Positions 8,423 through 16,111 of a DNA stretch of 58,158 nucleotides are shown one piece after another. Within the stretch, counting starts at the first letter, position 1, and each line of letters opens with the position of its first letter. The notes beneath the pieces are model-generated. The model did no database searches. It was not told the DNA's origin and was given only the letters and a program-made list of their open reading frames with translations. The translations under genes and the position numbers were made by a program. The DNA comes from a virus. Location: the IMG/VR virus record IMGVR_UViG_3300011116_000399, positions 1 to 58,158 of that record, one strand, 5' to 3'.

Positions 8423-8650
8423 ATGAGCAATATCGTAATAGAAGCAAACTGCACCACAGGTGAAGTAATTGAACGAGAAATGACAGCAGAAGAAATTGAA
8501 AACAGAGAAATAACAGGTGCGGCAATTAAGGCTGAGCGTGCTAAGTTAGAAGCCGAAGCACAAGCCAAGGCTGAACTTAAAGCATCTGCTCTTGCCAAAC
8601 TTGCTGAACTTGGTTTAACAGAAGATGAAGCCAAAGCCATCGCTGGCTAA
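8423..8650 (+). CDS. small helical protein, fibre-assembly candidate
   Basis: 75 residues behind TAAGGAG. N-terminus VIEANCTTGEVIEREMTAEE, then an Ala/Glu/Lys-rich single helix (KLEAEAQAKAELKASALAKL). Proteins of this form after fibre genes are often annotated as fibre-assembly chaperones or tail accessory proteins. Function inferred only from position and shape. Confidence 0.65.
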   Translation: MSNIVIEANCTTGEVIEREMTAEEIENREITGAAIKAERAKLEAEAQAKAELKASALAKLAELGLTEDEAKAIAG

Positions 8651-8675
8651 AGCATTTTGTAAAGGAGTATAAGTC

Positions 8676-9221
8676 ATGGCAGGTACAACGAGCAAAGGTC
8701 TACGCTATCCAACAGCGGGAGATAACCCTGCCGTTCATACTGATATTCTTAATTTAGCGACAGATGTAGATAGCGAGTTAGATAACTACATCCTTGCCTC
8801 ATCTCCAGCATTTACTTCAACAGTAACTCTTGGCGCTGGCAGTAACATTATTTTTGAAGGTTCAACAGATGATGGTTTTGAGACAACTCTTACAGTTGCC
8901 GACCCAACAGCAGATAGAACCGTCACTCTTCCTAACGCAACCACAACCCTTGTTGGAACCGATACAACTCAGACGCTAACTAACAAGACTCTAACTTCAC
9001 CAACAATTAGTAATGCCACTTTTACTGGTCAGCAATCAGGGCTACAAATTGCTTTCAATGATGCAATCGTATTTGAAGGTACAACAGCCGATGCTTATGA
9101 ATTGACTCTATCTGCTGGAGAGCCAACTTCAGATGTAACAGTTACCCTTCCTAATGAGTCAGATACTCTTGCCAACCAAAACTTTGTTCGAACATCTGTT
9201 TTAATGCTAGGTGGCATGTAA
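8676..9221 (+). CDS. tail fibre/collar-like protein
   Basis: 181 residues, RBS AAAGGAG. N-terminus TTSKGLRYPTAGDNPAVHTD is a typical phage fibre start. It is followed by beta-helix repeats (TLVGTDTTQTLTNKTLTSPT) and by duplicated FEGTTADAYELTLSAGEPTS-type segments. It ends RTSVLMLGGM, the same kind of hydrophobic tail as the 4018-5440 fibres. The stop overlaps the next start as TAATG. Confidence 0.85.
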   Translation: MAGTTSKGLRYPTAGDNPAVHTDILNLATDVDSELDNYILASSPAFTSTVTLGAGSNIIFEGSTDDGFETTLTVADPTADRTVTLPNATTTLVGTDTTQTLTNKTLTSPTISNATFTGQQSGLQIAFNDAIVFEGTTADAYELTLSAGEPTSDVTVTLPNESDTLANQNFVRTSVLMLGGM

Positions 9222-9667
9222 TGACTTTTACTTATTCGGGTGACCCAAGTACCTCCACCCGTAACTATGTTCGTTTTCTTCTAAACGATACAGATTCCAC
9301 AGATGCTCTTTTCAGCGATGAAGAATTAAATTATGTAATTACTGAGTGGGGTGGCGACGCATATAACGCCGCTAGAGAGTGCGCTGAAATCCTTATTGCT
9401 CGCTTTAGTCGTTTAGCAGATAGTAGTTCCAAGAGCGTTGGCGATATATCTGTTTCTGAGTCTTATTCTTCAAAGGTAACTCACTATAAAGAATTGGCTG
9501 AGAGTTTGTTACGCCGTCAAATGCGTAAGTCTCCTCCTAGCCCATGGGCTAACTCTGAAAGCCTTAAGTCCACAGATGATAGAAGTATTGACGATTACAA
9601 TACCGATTTCTATGTTGGTATCACAGATAATCCAAATAGCAATTACGAACAACGAGTTCCTGAATAG
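9221..9667 (+). CDS. head-tail connector protein (adaptor)
   Basis: 148 residues. TFTYSGDPSTSTRNYVRFLL followed by DELNYVI-type helices and an YNAARECAEILIARFSRLAD helix is the pattern of gp6/gp15-like adaptors of siphoviruses in actinobacteria. These adaptors bind under the portal. Translationally coupled to the fibre gene upstream (TAATG) and followed by the other neck genes. Confidence 0.85.
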   Translation: MTFTYSGDPSTSTRNYVRFLLNDTDSTDALFSDEELNYVITEWGGDAYNAARECAEILIARFSRLADSSSKSVGDISVSESYSSKVTHYKELAESLLRRQMRKSPPSPWANSESLKSTDDRSIDDYNTDFYVGITDNPNSNYEQRVPE

Positions 9668-9675
9668 GATTACTT

Positions 9676-10011
9676 ATGGATGCGATATATCCAAAGGTAG
9701 CCGAGTTCATGACCGACTCGGTAGTTTTTACACCCAAAGCGTCTGTTGATAAATACAACAAACCTACCTTTGGTGCTTCCAATACAAATGTGACTGTTAC
9801 AGGTCGCCTAATTTATGACACAGTTAAATCTAAAGATGTTCAAGGAGTTGAAGTTGTAGATATTGGACGATTCATCACCTATGGTCCCGCTACCTCAATA
9901 ACGGTAGGTCATAGAATGGTCGTCGGGGCGGACACCTTTACAATCAATGCAGTTGATAACATCGCAGACGAAAACGGAGCGCATCACACCGTAATCAGAT
10001 TTGGGCGGTAG
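9676..10011 (+). CDS. head closure (stopper) protein
   Basis: 111 residues. A small beta-barrel with a long loop (VVFTPKASVDKYNKPTFGAS; GADTFTINAVDNIADENG), typical of the stopper proteins (gp16/gpFII-like) that close the connector after packaging. Position 2 of the canonical adaptor-stopper-completion-terminator order. Confidence 0.8.
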   Translation: MDAIYPKVAEFMTDSVVFTPKASVDKYNKPTFGASNTNVTVTGRLIYDTVKSKDVQGVEVVDIGRFITYGPATSITVGHRMVVGADTFTINAVDNIADENGAHHTVIRFGR

Positions 10012-10013
10012 TT

Positions 10014-10424
10014 ATGGCAAAGTCGTCTTTTCGACTGGACTTATTTGGCGACAAAGAGTTAGTCAATGCTTTAGAGGCTGGTAAGGAAAATACCCCTCAA
10101 GCAATAGCCCAAGCAATATGGGAAGAAGCCAATTTAATTTTTGCTAAATCACAGATTTTAGTCCCAGTTGATACTGGAGTTCTTCGTGGTTCAGGTGGGG
10201 TATCTGCCCCACAAATGGGAAGCCAAGGCTACTTTGTAGATATTTTCTATGGAGGTCCAGCCGCACCTTACGCCCTATATGTTCATGAGATTATTGGTAA
10301 CTATCACAACCCACCGACACAGGCTAAATACCTTGAGCAACCAGTCATGGAAGCGATGTCCACTATCCAAGAAAACATAAAGGGTAGAATTATCGACATC
10401 ATACAGAAAGGTCACAGGGGCTAA
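10014..10424 (+). CDS. tail completion/neck protein (HK97 gp10-like)
   Basis: 136 residues. LVPVDTGVLRGSGGVS, then PYALYVHEIIGNYHNPPTQAKYLEQPVMEA, is the signature of the HK97 gp10-like minor tail/neck family. It ends with an overlapping TAATG into the tail terminator gene. Confidence 0.9.
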   Translation: MAKSSFRLDLFGDKELVNALEAGKENTPQAIAQAIWEEANLIFAKSQILVPVDTGVLRGSGGVSAPQMGSQGYFVDIFYGGPAAPYALYVHEIIGNYHNPPTQAKYLEQPVMEAMSTIQENIKGRIIDIIQKGHRG

Positions 10425-10849
10425 TGGCAACTATTCTTGAATCAGTAGGTGATTACTTACAAAACACTTCAAGCGCTTTTGGCGCCCATGCTTCTCAAGG
10501 CACCCTTGGAACAAATATATTTCTAGGCACCCTTCCTGAGACCCCCGATGCTTGCGTGGCTATTTATGAGAACGCTGGCAGTTCCCCAACATTTACTATG
10601 GGCAACGGCGGTATCCGAATTGATTATCCAATGCTTCAAATTATCGCTCGGGCGACTCGTGAAGATTACCCAACGGCTAGAGATAAAGCCGACACGATTC
10701 GCATTTTACTTGCGTCGGTGCTTGAACAAACTGTCTCAGGGGTGCATATTATGAGGATTGAACCGATGGGTTCAGTAAACTTGTTAGGAGTAGACCCGAA
10801 GTATCGTCCTCTAGTTTCGGTGAATTTCCGATGTCTAGTACGAATGTAA
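10424..10849 (+). CDS. tail terminator protein
   Basis: 141 residues. ILESVGDYLQNTSSAFG, then FLGTLPETPDACVAIYENAG and a C-terminal GVDPKYRPLVSVNFRCLVRM, matches the siphovirus tail terminator (minor capsid protein) family, which stops tube polymerisation and joins tail to head. The last 19 bases overlap the Com-like gene. Confidence 0.85.
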   Translation: MATILESVGDYLQNTSSAFGAHASQGTLGTNIFLGTLPETPDACVAIYENAGSSPTFTMGNGGIRIDYPMLQIIARATREDYPTARDKADTIRILLASVLEQTVSGVHIMRIEPMGSVNLLGVDPKYRPLVSVNFRCLVRM

Positions 10850-11019
10850 ACGAGGAGCCACAGGCTCCGATAGAGAGAGTGGCAGACCCTTATGGCAGAA
10901 ACGCAACAACGGATGAGTTCCAGCGATGCTGGAAATGCGACAGGCTCCTCTTCGAAAGCGCAACCCGCCCGTGGAGTATCAGATGCCCCCGCTGTAAATC
11001 TAAAAATAAATCAGGTTGA
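10831..11019 (+). CDS. Com-like zinc-finger protein
   Basis: 62 residues. The core RCWKCDRLLFESATRPWSIR, then CPRCKSKN, has two CxxC pairs and the 'KLL...I.CPRC...N' signature of the Com family. In phage Mu, Com is a small zinc-finger RNA-binding protein that activates translation of the overlapping mom message. Here the gene overlaps both neighbours: 19 bases of the tail terminator gene and about 128 bases of the next gene. Such nesting suggests translational coupling. Confidence 0.75.
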   Translation: MSSTNVNEEPQAPIERVADPYGRNATTDEFQRCWKCDRLLFESATRPWSIRCPRCKSKNKSG

Positions 11020-11296
11020 TTTATTTAAGGATTTAGATTCTTTAGTTGGTAGAGGACGACAGCAAGAAGGTTGTTCTATTGGCAAAATGGTTAAACAGTT
11101 AGATGAACCATTGCGTAATAAACTAAATGAAATTTTTTGTAACTCAACAGTTGATTCATCTCAACTGGCTCAAGTTATGATTGCTTACGGACTTGCAGTA
11201 TCATCCTCTGATGTACTTCGTAGACATCGACGCAGACTTATGGGTAAAGAGGGTTGTAAGTGTCCAATAGACAATTTGGTGGTTCCGCTTAAATGA
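10892..11296 (+). CDS. small basic protein, DNA-binding-like
   Basis: 134 residues. The first 35 residues are read in a different frame through the Com-like gene and look unstructured, so the true start may be later. The conserved-looking part runs from NQVDLFKDLDSLVGRGRQQE through a helical stretch to VLRRHRRRLMGKEGCKCP. Short proteins of this kind act in some phages as helix-turn-helix-like partners of terminase or of the phosphoesterase. The stop overlaps the next start (ATGA). Confidence 0.65.
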   Translation: MAETQQRMSSSDAGNATGSSSKAQPARGVSDAPAVNLKINQVDLFKDLDSLVGRGRQQEGCSIGKMVKQLDEPLRNKLNEIFCNSTVDSSQLAQVMIAYGLAVSSSDVLRRHRRRLMGKEGCKCPIDNLVVPLK

Positions 11297-12486
11297 ATTT
11301 AGATGATGCCTTAGATAATTTACTCAAGACATCCGAGATGAATTCAGTTCAAAAGACTGAACCTCGTCAAAGACAAGCGGAGTGGTTACCTGGGGTTACT
11401 TGGCAAGGTGAAGAAGGAACAGTTACAACTCAGCCAATGGAGGGCGATAATGCCCCTGATTGGTCGGGAGTTCTACGAATGTGGGGTCTTGACCCTGAAC
11501 ATTTCCAAGTAGTAGAACCAGTTCTTTTCAATGTGTGGGGCGATACTTTAGGAATTCTAAATCGCCAATGGAAAGGTAAAGTAGTTCGCAAAGGCAAACA
11601 AGAGTTTGCTGATATTGAAGCCCTTATCCAAGAGATTAAAAAACATAAACCCCGTGAGCGCAAGCCAATGGTCGGTGGTGCCTCTCTAGTAGTTTGTGCC
11701 TCGGACTGGCAGGTAGGTAAAAGAGATGGCGATGGTCTAAAAGGTTTAGTTGGTCGATGGCTTCAGGCTATTGATGATGTTGAGTTCAGAATCAAAGAAT
11801 TAAAGAAAATTGGTCGTCCGATAGATTCAATTACGGTTTTATGTCTTGGTGATTTAGTTGAAGGATGCGATGGTCATTATGACATTCAAACTTTTACAGT
11901 TGAAGTTGATAGAAGAGACCAAGTAAAAATTGCTCGTCGTCTTTTAAGAGATGCCCTTATTCGATGGTCAAAGGTTGTCCCTGATATTACAGTCGCCGCT
12001 ATTGGTGGAAACCATGGGGAGAACCGAAAAAACGGTAAAGCCTTTACTACACTAAATGATAATGATGATGTAGCCCTAGTTGAGTCAGTTGCAGAAATCT
12101 TCCAAGCCAACCCTGAAGCATACGGTCATATTCGTTTTGCAATCCCAACAGATGAGTTAAGTTTGACTATTGAAGTTCAAGGAAAAATTATTGGAATTAC
12201 CCACGGTCATCTAGCCCGAAGCGCAGGAAGCCCTGAAGCCAAGTTGCGTCGATGGATTGCTGACCAAACACTAGGTCGTCAAAAAATTGGCGACTGTGAC
12301 ATTTTGGTAACTGGGCATTATCATTCATTTCGTCTATCAGATTGGGGAGGAGTCAAATGGCTACAAGCACCAGCCCTCGACGGAGGAAGCGTGTGGTGGA
12401 GACAATCAACGGGGGAGATTGCGGATGTGGGAGTCCTGACCTTTGTTGTGAGCAGTCAGGGAGTGTCGGACATCCAACTATTATGA
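11293..12486 (+). CDS. calcineurin-like metallophosphoesterase
   Basis: 397 residues. Metal-binding motifs in order: ASDWQVG (about residue 137), LGDLVEG (about 188), GGNHGE (about 235), THGH (about 305) and TGHYHSF (about 346). These match D-x-H/Q, GDxxx, GNHE, GH and GHxH of the calcineurin-like superfamily. Actinophages often carry such enzymes near structural genes. Substrate is unknown; nuclease or nucleotide phosphodiesterase activity is likely. Overlaps both neighbours by ATGA. Confidence 0.85.
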   Translation: MNLDDALDNLLKTSEMNSVQKTEPRQRQAEWLPGVTWQGEEGTVTTQPMEGDNAPDWSGVLRMWGLDPEHFQVVEPVLFNVWGDTLGILNRQWKGKVVRKGKQEFADIEALIQEIKKHKPRERKPMVGGASLVVCASDWQVGKRDGDGLKGLVGRWLQAIDDVEFRIKELKKIGRPIDSITVLCLGDLVEGCDGHYDIQTFTVEVDRRDQVKIARRLLRDALIRWSKVVPDITVAAIGGNHGENRKNGKAFTTLNDNDDVALVESVAEIFQANPEAYGHIRFAIPTDELSLTIEVQGKIIGITHGHLARSAGSPEAKLRRWIADQTLGRQKIGDCDILVTGHYHSFRLSDWGGVKWLQAPALDGGSVWWRQSTGEIADVGVLTFVVSSQGVSDIQLL

Positions 12487-12767
12487 ACGACCCAAGAGAT
12501 ATAGCCGCATACGCCGCAGAATTGGTCTCAGGAGACCGACAGGACGCCTATGGGCATCCGCTTGATAACTTTACCCGTGCCTCAAAGATATGGTCTGTAA
12601 TCCTCGGCTGTGAGGTTTCTGCCGAGCAGGTTGCCCTTTGTATGGTCGGAATGAAGGTAGCCCGTGAGGTCAATCAATCTAAGCCCGACACGGTGGTAGA
12701 TGGGATTGGCTACTTCCTTACTCTAGGCATGATTCAGGAAGAGCGTCTAAGAAGGTTGAATTCCTAA
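12483..12767 (+). CDS. DUF6378-type protein
   Basis: 94 residues from ATG 12483 (ATGA overlap with the phosphoesterase). The sequence [20 protein letters not shown], then [20 protein letters not shown] and [11 protein letters not shown], is the widespread phage family DUF6378, an all-helical small protein of unknown role, possibly related to nucleotide-pyrophosphatase-like folds. Just downstream lies an independent promoter. Confidence 0.85.
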   Translation: MNDPRDIAAYAAELVSGDRQDAYGHPLDNFTRASKIWSVILGCEVSAEQVALCMVGMKVAREVNQSKPDTVVDGIGYFLTLGMIQEERLRRLNS

Positions 12768-12784
12768 CCCCAGTTTGATATACT
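12766..12784 (+). promoter_or_regulatory. promoter with AACCCCAGTT element
   Basis: AACCCCAGTT (12766-12775), three bases, then -10 box TATACT (12779-12784). It precedes the gene at 12808. This is one of about 14 copies of the same element next to a -10 box in the genome, and the only full match inside the structural block. Confidence 0.8.
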
Positions 12785-12807
12785 TGTGGTGTCAGAAAGG
12801 TGATGCC

Positions 12808-13914
12808 ATGAAAGAGTTCAGAATCTCAGAGATTGATGTAGCGAAGACTTTATCCAAGGCTCAAAAACTTGCATCCCGTGGCAAAAGCAAAGGTTTAAGT
12901 GGCGGGTTTGAGGTTCGTATTGAATCACGCTCAGAAATAGTAAATGGCGTTCAAGGCGAGTATTTAGTTTTAGTAATCGAAGGTGAGCCAGTCAAGTTCA
13001 ACGGCTGGCAGTTTGTCGGAGTTGCTGAGTTTATTGAGGGCAAGGCTTTAACAAAAAACATCGCAGGTGGAATCGAAATCAAGCCATCAGATGTAAAGGT
13101 TGGTTACTGCGAGCATTGCCAAAAGACTCGTTCTCGTTCCAAGGTTATTTTTATTCAAAACCAAGAAGGCAAAATAAGTCAGGTCGGTTCAAGTTGCGTC
13201 AAAGATTTTCTTGGTTGGGAGTTCAGCGCCTCAGCCTTGGTAACCGAAGAAGATTTCCAACAGGAGTTTGGTGGTTTTACTGGTGGCAGTTACAGCGGAT
13301 TCGATACTTTAGGAGTTTTAGGAACAGCGGTTTGTGCAGTTGAGAAGACTGGCTATGTTCCTTCAGGTAGCGGTCTTTCTACAAAAGAGGTTGTTTGGGA
13401 TAAATTAAACGGTGGCTTCCACGGGCTTTCCAAATGGAAAGAATTAGTAGGGCAAGAAGTCACAGATGCTCACCGTGCCAAGGCTCAGGAATTGCTTGAG
13501 TTTGGAAAGAACTTCGAAGGCGATTCAGGTTACGCACAGAATGTCAGGATTGTCAGCGGATTGGCTTTCCAAAAGTACAGTACAGCGGGAATCTTGATAA
13601 GTTTGCTCAAGGCTTACCAGCGTCAAACTGAAGAGAAGATTGAGAAGAAAGTTTACAAGTCCGAGATTTTGGCTCCAGTTGGAGAAAAAATTGAGGTAGA
13701 GGTAACCGTTCTTGGCGAGAATACCTTCGAGTCTCAGTTTGGATTGACTACTTTGTACACCTTTGAAAGTGGGGAGTATCAGTTAAAGTGGTTCTCCAGC
13801 CGTGGCTTGAATGTGGAAATTGGCTCCAAGTTAAAATTAAAAGGAACCGTTAAAGGTATCGATGAATACAAGGGAACCTTCTCAACAGTTCTTACTCGAT
13901 GCAAAGCCGTCTAA
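12808..13914 (+). CDS. zinc-binding protein of unknown function with its own promoter
   Basis: 368 residues from ATG 12808, chosen because AGAAAGG precedes it and the upstream in-frame ATG (12775) overlaps the -10 box. A zinc-ribbon-like part (YCEHCQKTRSRSKVIF, then QVGSSCVKDFLGWEF) lies at about residues 97-145. The C-terminal 80 residues look like an OB/beta-barrel (EKIEVEVTVLGENTFESQFG, LKLKGTVKGIDEYKG). Homologues are common in phages and plasmids without known function. It sits as an island between tail genes with an early-type promoter, so it is probably expressed at a different time from its neighbours. Confidence 0.75.
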   Translation: MKEFRISEIDVAKTLSKAQKLASRGKSKGLSGGFEVRIESRSEIVNGVQGEYLVLVIEGEPVKFNGWQFVGVAEFIEGKALTKNIAGGIEIKPSDVKVGYCEHCQKTRSRSKVIFIQNQEGKISQVGSSCVKDFLGWEFSASALVTEEDFQQEFGGFTGGSYSGFDTLGVLGTAVCAVEKTGYVPSGSGLSTKEVVWDKLNGGFHGLSKWKELVGQEVTDAHRAKAQELLEFGKNFEGDSGYAQNVRIVSGLAFQKYSTAGILISLLKAYQRQTEEKIEKKVYKSEILAPVGEKIEVEVTVLGENTFESQFGLTTLYTFESGEYQLKWFSSRGLNVEIGSKLKLKGTVKGIDEYKGTFSTVLTRCKAV

Positions 13915-13926
13915 AAATCCATACGC

Positions 13927-13932
13927 TATACT
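13927..13932 (+). promoter_or_regulatory. candidate -10 box TATACT
   Basis: TATACT lies just after the 12808 gene. With the leader that follows (13940-14035) it could restart transcription of the tail operon. No AACCCCAGTT element is next to it. The -35 region is weak. Confidence 0.4.
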
Positions 13933-13982
13933 GAACCCAATGTGCGCTTAGTCGCCCGAGTTTTTCGTCTCTTCCGTGTCCG

Positions 13983-14000
13983 AGTGACCTGACGGTCACT
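13983..14000 (+). promoter_or_regulatory. inverted repeat in leader of the tail operon
   Basis: AGTGACC / GGTCACT form a 7-bp stem with a 4-base loop (TGAC), 36 bases before the start at 14036. There is no T-run, so it is a leader hairpin or protein site rather than a terminator. Confidence 0.45.
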
Positions 14001-14035
14001 TGGGCTATCTATGTGCCGTCACGGAGGAGGTACAG

Positions 14036-14347
14036 ATGGCTCGTTATCGAGTCTTACAAGGTATTGATTACCCACCTAATAAAAGAGCCGAGGCTGGAAA
14101 AGTCGTAGATGACTTACCTGCAACCTCGGTTAAATGGCTTTTGGAATCAGGAATTATTGAAGATGCTGACAAGCCAAGTAAGAAATCAGAAGAGCCAGTT
14201 GTAGAAGAACCAAAAGTCGAACCAGTAGCCGAAAAGGTTGAAGAACCAATCGCCGAAGATGGTTTCGACCCTAACGCTGAAGATATTGATGGCGATGGTT
14301 TCCTTCAAGATGGCACACCACATCAACGCCCAGTTGAGGAGAAATAA
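14036..14347 (+). CDS. small tail-operon protein with DxDGDG motif
   Basis: 103 residues from ATG 14036 behind ACGGAGGAGG. The N-terminal 45 residues (MARYRVLQGIDYPPNKRAEA) resemble a small phage domain also seen at 3482. A Glu/Pro/Val linker follows and the protein ends DIDGDGFLQDGTPHQRPVEE. The DxDGDG...DGT..EKP/QRP ending recurs in the 53259 product and resembles an EF-hand/dockerin-type calcium loop. Precedes the tail tube genes (TAATG overlap). Confidence 0.75.
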   Translation: MARYRVLQGIDYPPNKRAEAGKVVDDLPATSVKWLLESGIIEDADKPSKKSEEPVVEEPKVEPVAEKVEEPIAEDGFDPNAEDIDGDGFLQDGTPHQRPVEEK

Positions 14348-15078
14348 TGCCTACTTTTCGCCACGGTAAAAATGTCAATATCTTTATTGATGAGTTTGAT
14401 TTTTCTACCTACTTTAATGATGTCAGCGCATCTACCTCAGTAGATACTGCTGAGACAAGCGCTTTTGGAACAAGTGCAAAAACTTATGTAGTCGGTCATC
14501 GAGATGGAACAGTCTCTTTATCAGGTATGTTTGAATCAACAACATCAGTTGGTACTGACCAATTCTTTGCAAACGCTCTTGGTTCAGCCACAAAAATTAA
14601 ACTAATTGTTGCTCCTGAAGGTCATTCAAATGGTGCAGGTGCAATTATGTTGCAAGCGGACGATACATCTTACGAAATCTCAAGTGCCATCGCAGATATT
14701 GTCCAAGCAAGCGCAGAATTCCAATCAACAGATGCAGTAGAACACGGAAAGATTCTTTCTTCAGGTTCGACTGTGACTGCAACTGGAAATGGAACAAGCG
14801 TAGACAATGGAGCCTCAACCGCTAATGGCGGAGCAGGATTCTTGTCAGTTCCAGTAAATACACGCAATGGAAATATCACAGTAAAAATTCAACATTCAGC
14901 AGATAACTCAACCTTTGCTGACTTGATTACTTTTACCGTGGTTTCAAGCACAAGCAAAACTTCACAAAGAGTTGAGGTTGCTAGTGGTACAACAATAAAC
15001 AGATACCTACGAGTGAATTACACAGTCGCAGGTTCAACAGGCTCGGCTACCCCTGTGGTGGCTTTTACTAGGAGGTAA
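14347..15078 (+). CDS. major tail (tube) protein 1
   Basis: 243 residues. N-terminus TFRHGKNVNIFIDEFDFSTY, then SVDTAETSAFGTSAKTYVVG and a beta-rich core is a siphovirus tail-tube pattern shared with the next gene. The C-terminal 95 residues (NITVKIQHSADNSTFADLIT) form an added Ig-like domain absent from the paralogue. Tube subunits with a surface Ig domain are known in several phages. Confidence 0.85.
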   Translation: MPTFRHGKNVNIFIDEFDFSTYFNDVSASTSVDTAETSAFGTSAKTYVVGHRDGTVSLSGMFESTTSVGTDQFFANALGSATKIKLIVAPEGHSNGAGAIMLQADDTSYEISSAIADIVQASAEFQSTDAVEHGKILSSGSTVTATGNGTSVDNGASTANGGAGFLSVPVNTRNGNITVKIQHSADNSTFADLITFTVVSSTSKTSQRVEVASGTTINRYLRVNYTVAGSTGSATPVVAFTRR

Positions 15079-15085
15079 AAAAACA

Positions 15086-15502
15086 ATGCCTACATTTCGT
15101 CATGGTAAATCCACCGTATTCAAAGTAGATAATTCAGGTGGCACACTTACCGATATTAGCAACACCCTTACCGATGTCTCATTCCCACAATCAGTAGACA
15201 CCGCCGAAACTTCCGCTTTTGGAAGTTCTGCAAAGTCTTATGTAGTTGGTTTGTCTGACTCAACTATTTCTATCTCAGGAAATTTTGATGCAACAGTTGA
15301 TGCTCACTTGGCTGGAATTCTTGGTCAAGCGGCTTCAGTTTCATTCGAGTATGGTCCTGAAGGTTCAACAAGCACTTATGTTAAGTACACAGGAGAGGCA
15401 TACCTTACTTCTTACGAGAAGAGTGGTGCTATCGGAGATGTAGTGACATACTCTGCTGAGTTCCAAGTGACAGGTGCCGTAACCCGTGGTACCTACGCAT
15501 AG
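15086..15502 (+). CDS. major tail (tube) protein 2, paralogue without Ig domain
   Basis: 138 residues, RBS TAGGAGG. TFRHGKSTVFKVDNSGG and SVDTAETSAFGSSAKSYVVG are nearly identical to the upstream paralogue, but the protein stops after the tube domain (EFQVTGAVTRGTYA). The pair suggests one main tube protein and one minor, decorated form. Which is which needs virion proteomics. Confidence 0.85.
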   Translation: MPTFRHGKSTVFKVDNSGGTLTDISNTLTDVSFPQSVDTAETSAFGSSAKSYVVGLSDSTISISGNFDATVDAHLAGILGQAASVSFEYGPEGSTSTYVKYTGEAYLTSYEKSGAIGDVVTYSAEFQVTGAVTRGTYA

Positions 15503-15570
15503 TAGGAATTGATTCAAAAAAACTTAATAAATATCGTGACCAATCAATCTAGTGTCCAAGGAGAAAAGAA

Positions 15571-15933
15571 ATGACAGATTTACGCAAAAGCATATTTGAC
15601 GCCGATGATATTACGAAAGAGTTAGTGGAAGTCCCTGAATGGGGAGTGACAGTAGAAATTCGTTCTATGACGGCTGGACAAAGAGCAACACTTACTGAGG
15701 GTGTTACATCCACAGATAAAGTTGATGTTTCTAATATGTACGCAAAAACTGTAATTGCAACCGTGTTCGACCCTGCGACTGGCTTGCCAGTTTTCACAGA
15801 CCAAGACCGAGAAGCCATCCTTTCAAAGAATGGTGCAGTCATTGAGCGTTTGGCAACAAAGGCTCTTGGCAGTTCAGGTCTTAGTGAAAAGGCGGTAGAC
15901 CAAGCACAGGCTCGATTTCCTCAAGAATCCTGA
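15571..15933 (+). CDS. tail assembly chaperone, zero-frame product
   Basis: 120 residues behind AAGGAG. Sequence DADDITKELVEVPEWGVTVE, then IRSMTAGQRATLTEG, is the usual gpG-like chaperone that sits between the tail-tube and tape-measure genes. The zero frame stops at 15931-15933. A second open frame overlaps its end and continues to the tape-measure start (separate entry). Confidence 0.85.
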   Translation: MTDLRKSIFDADDITKELVEVPEWGVTVEIRSMTAGQRATLTEGVTSTDKVDVSNMYAKTVIATVFDPATGLPVFTDQDREAILSKNGAVIERLATKALGSSGLSEKAVDQAQARFPQES

Positions 15934-16111
15934 GAGACGGTTTCTTTTCGAGATAGCAGAAAAGTTAGGTAGGACGGTGGGTGAACTTCTTTACGGAAGT
16001 CCCGCCCACCGACCTCTTAGCAGTATGGAATTGACAGAGTGGAACGCCTTTTATCTTGTCAAAGAAAAAGAGCGTGAGAAAGCGGAGAGAAAAGCGAAGG
16101 CTAGGAGATAA
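15917..16111 (+). CDS. tail assembly chaperone, frameshift extension (gpGT-like)
   Basis: In the frame one base ahead of the 15571 gene there are 64 codons: LKNPERRFLFEIAEKLGRTV, GELLYGSPAHRPLSSMELTE, WNAFYLVKEKEREKAERKAK. The stop (16109-16111) lies directly before the tape-measure ATG. The 'RFLFE.A..LG.TV.EL......S..EL.EW.A.Y' pattern is the second tail-assembly chaperone. The upstream limit of this frame is TAG 15896-15898, so the shift occurs between about 15899 and 15931. TTT-C at 15916-15919 is the best slip site: tRNA-Phe can re-pair from TTT to TTC (+1). A -2 shift gives the same frame. Confidence 0.8.
   Translation, partial: FLKNPERRFLFEIAEKLGRTVGELLYGSPAHRPLSSMELTEWNAFYLVKEKEREKAERKAKARR

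Noticed and set aside
13983-14000. terminator after the 12808 gene
   Set aside because: The inverted repeat has no T-run, so I list it only as a leader hairpin.
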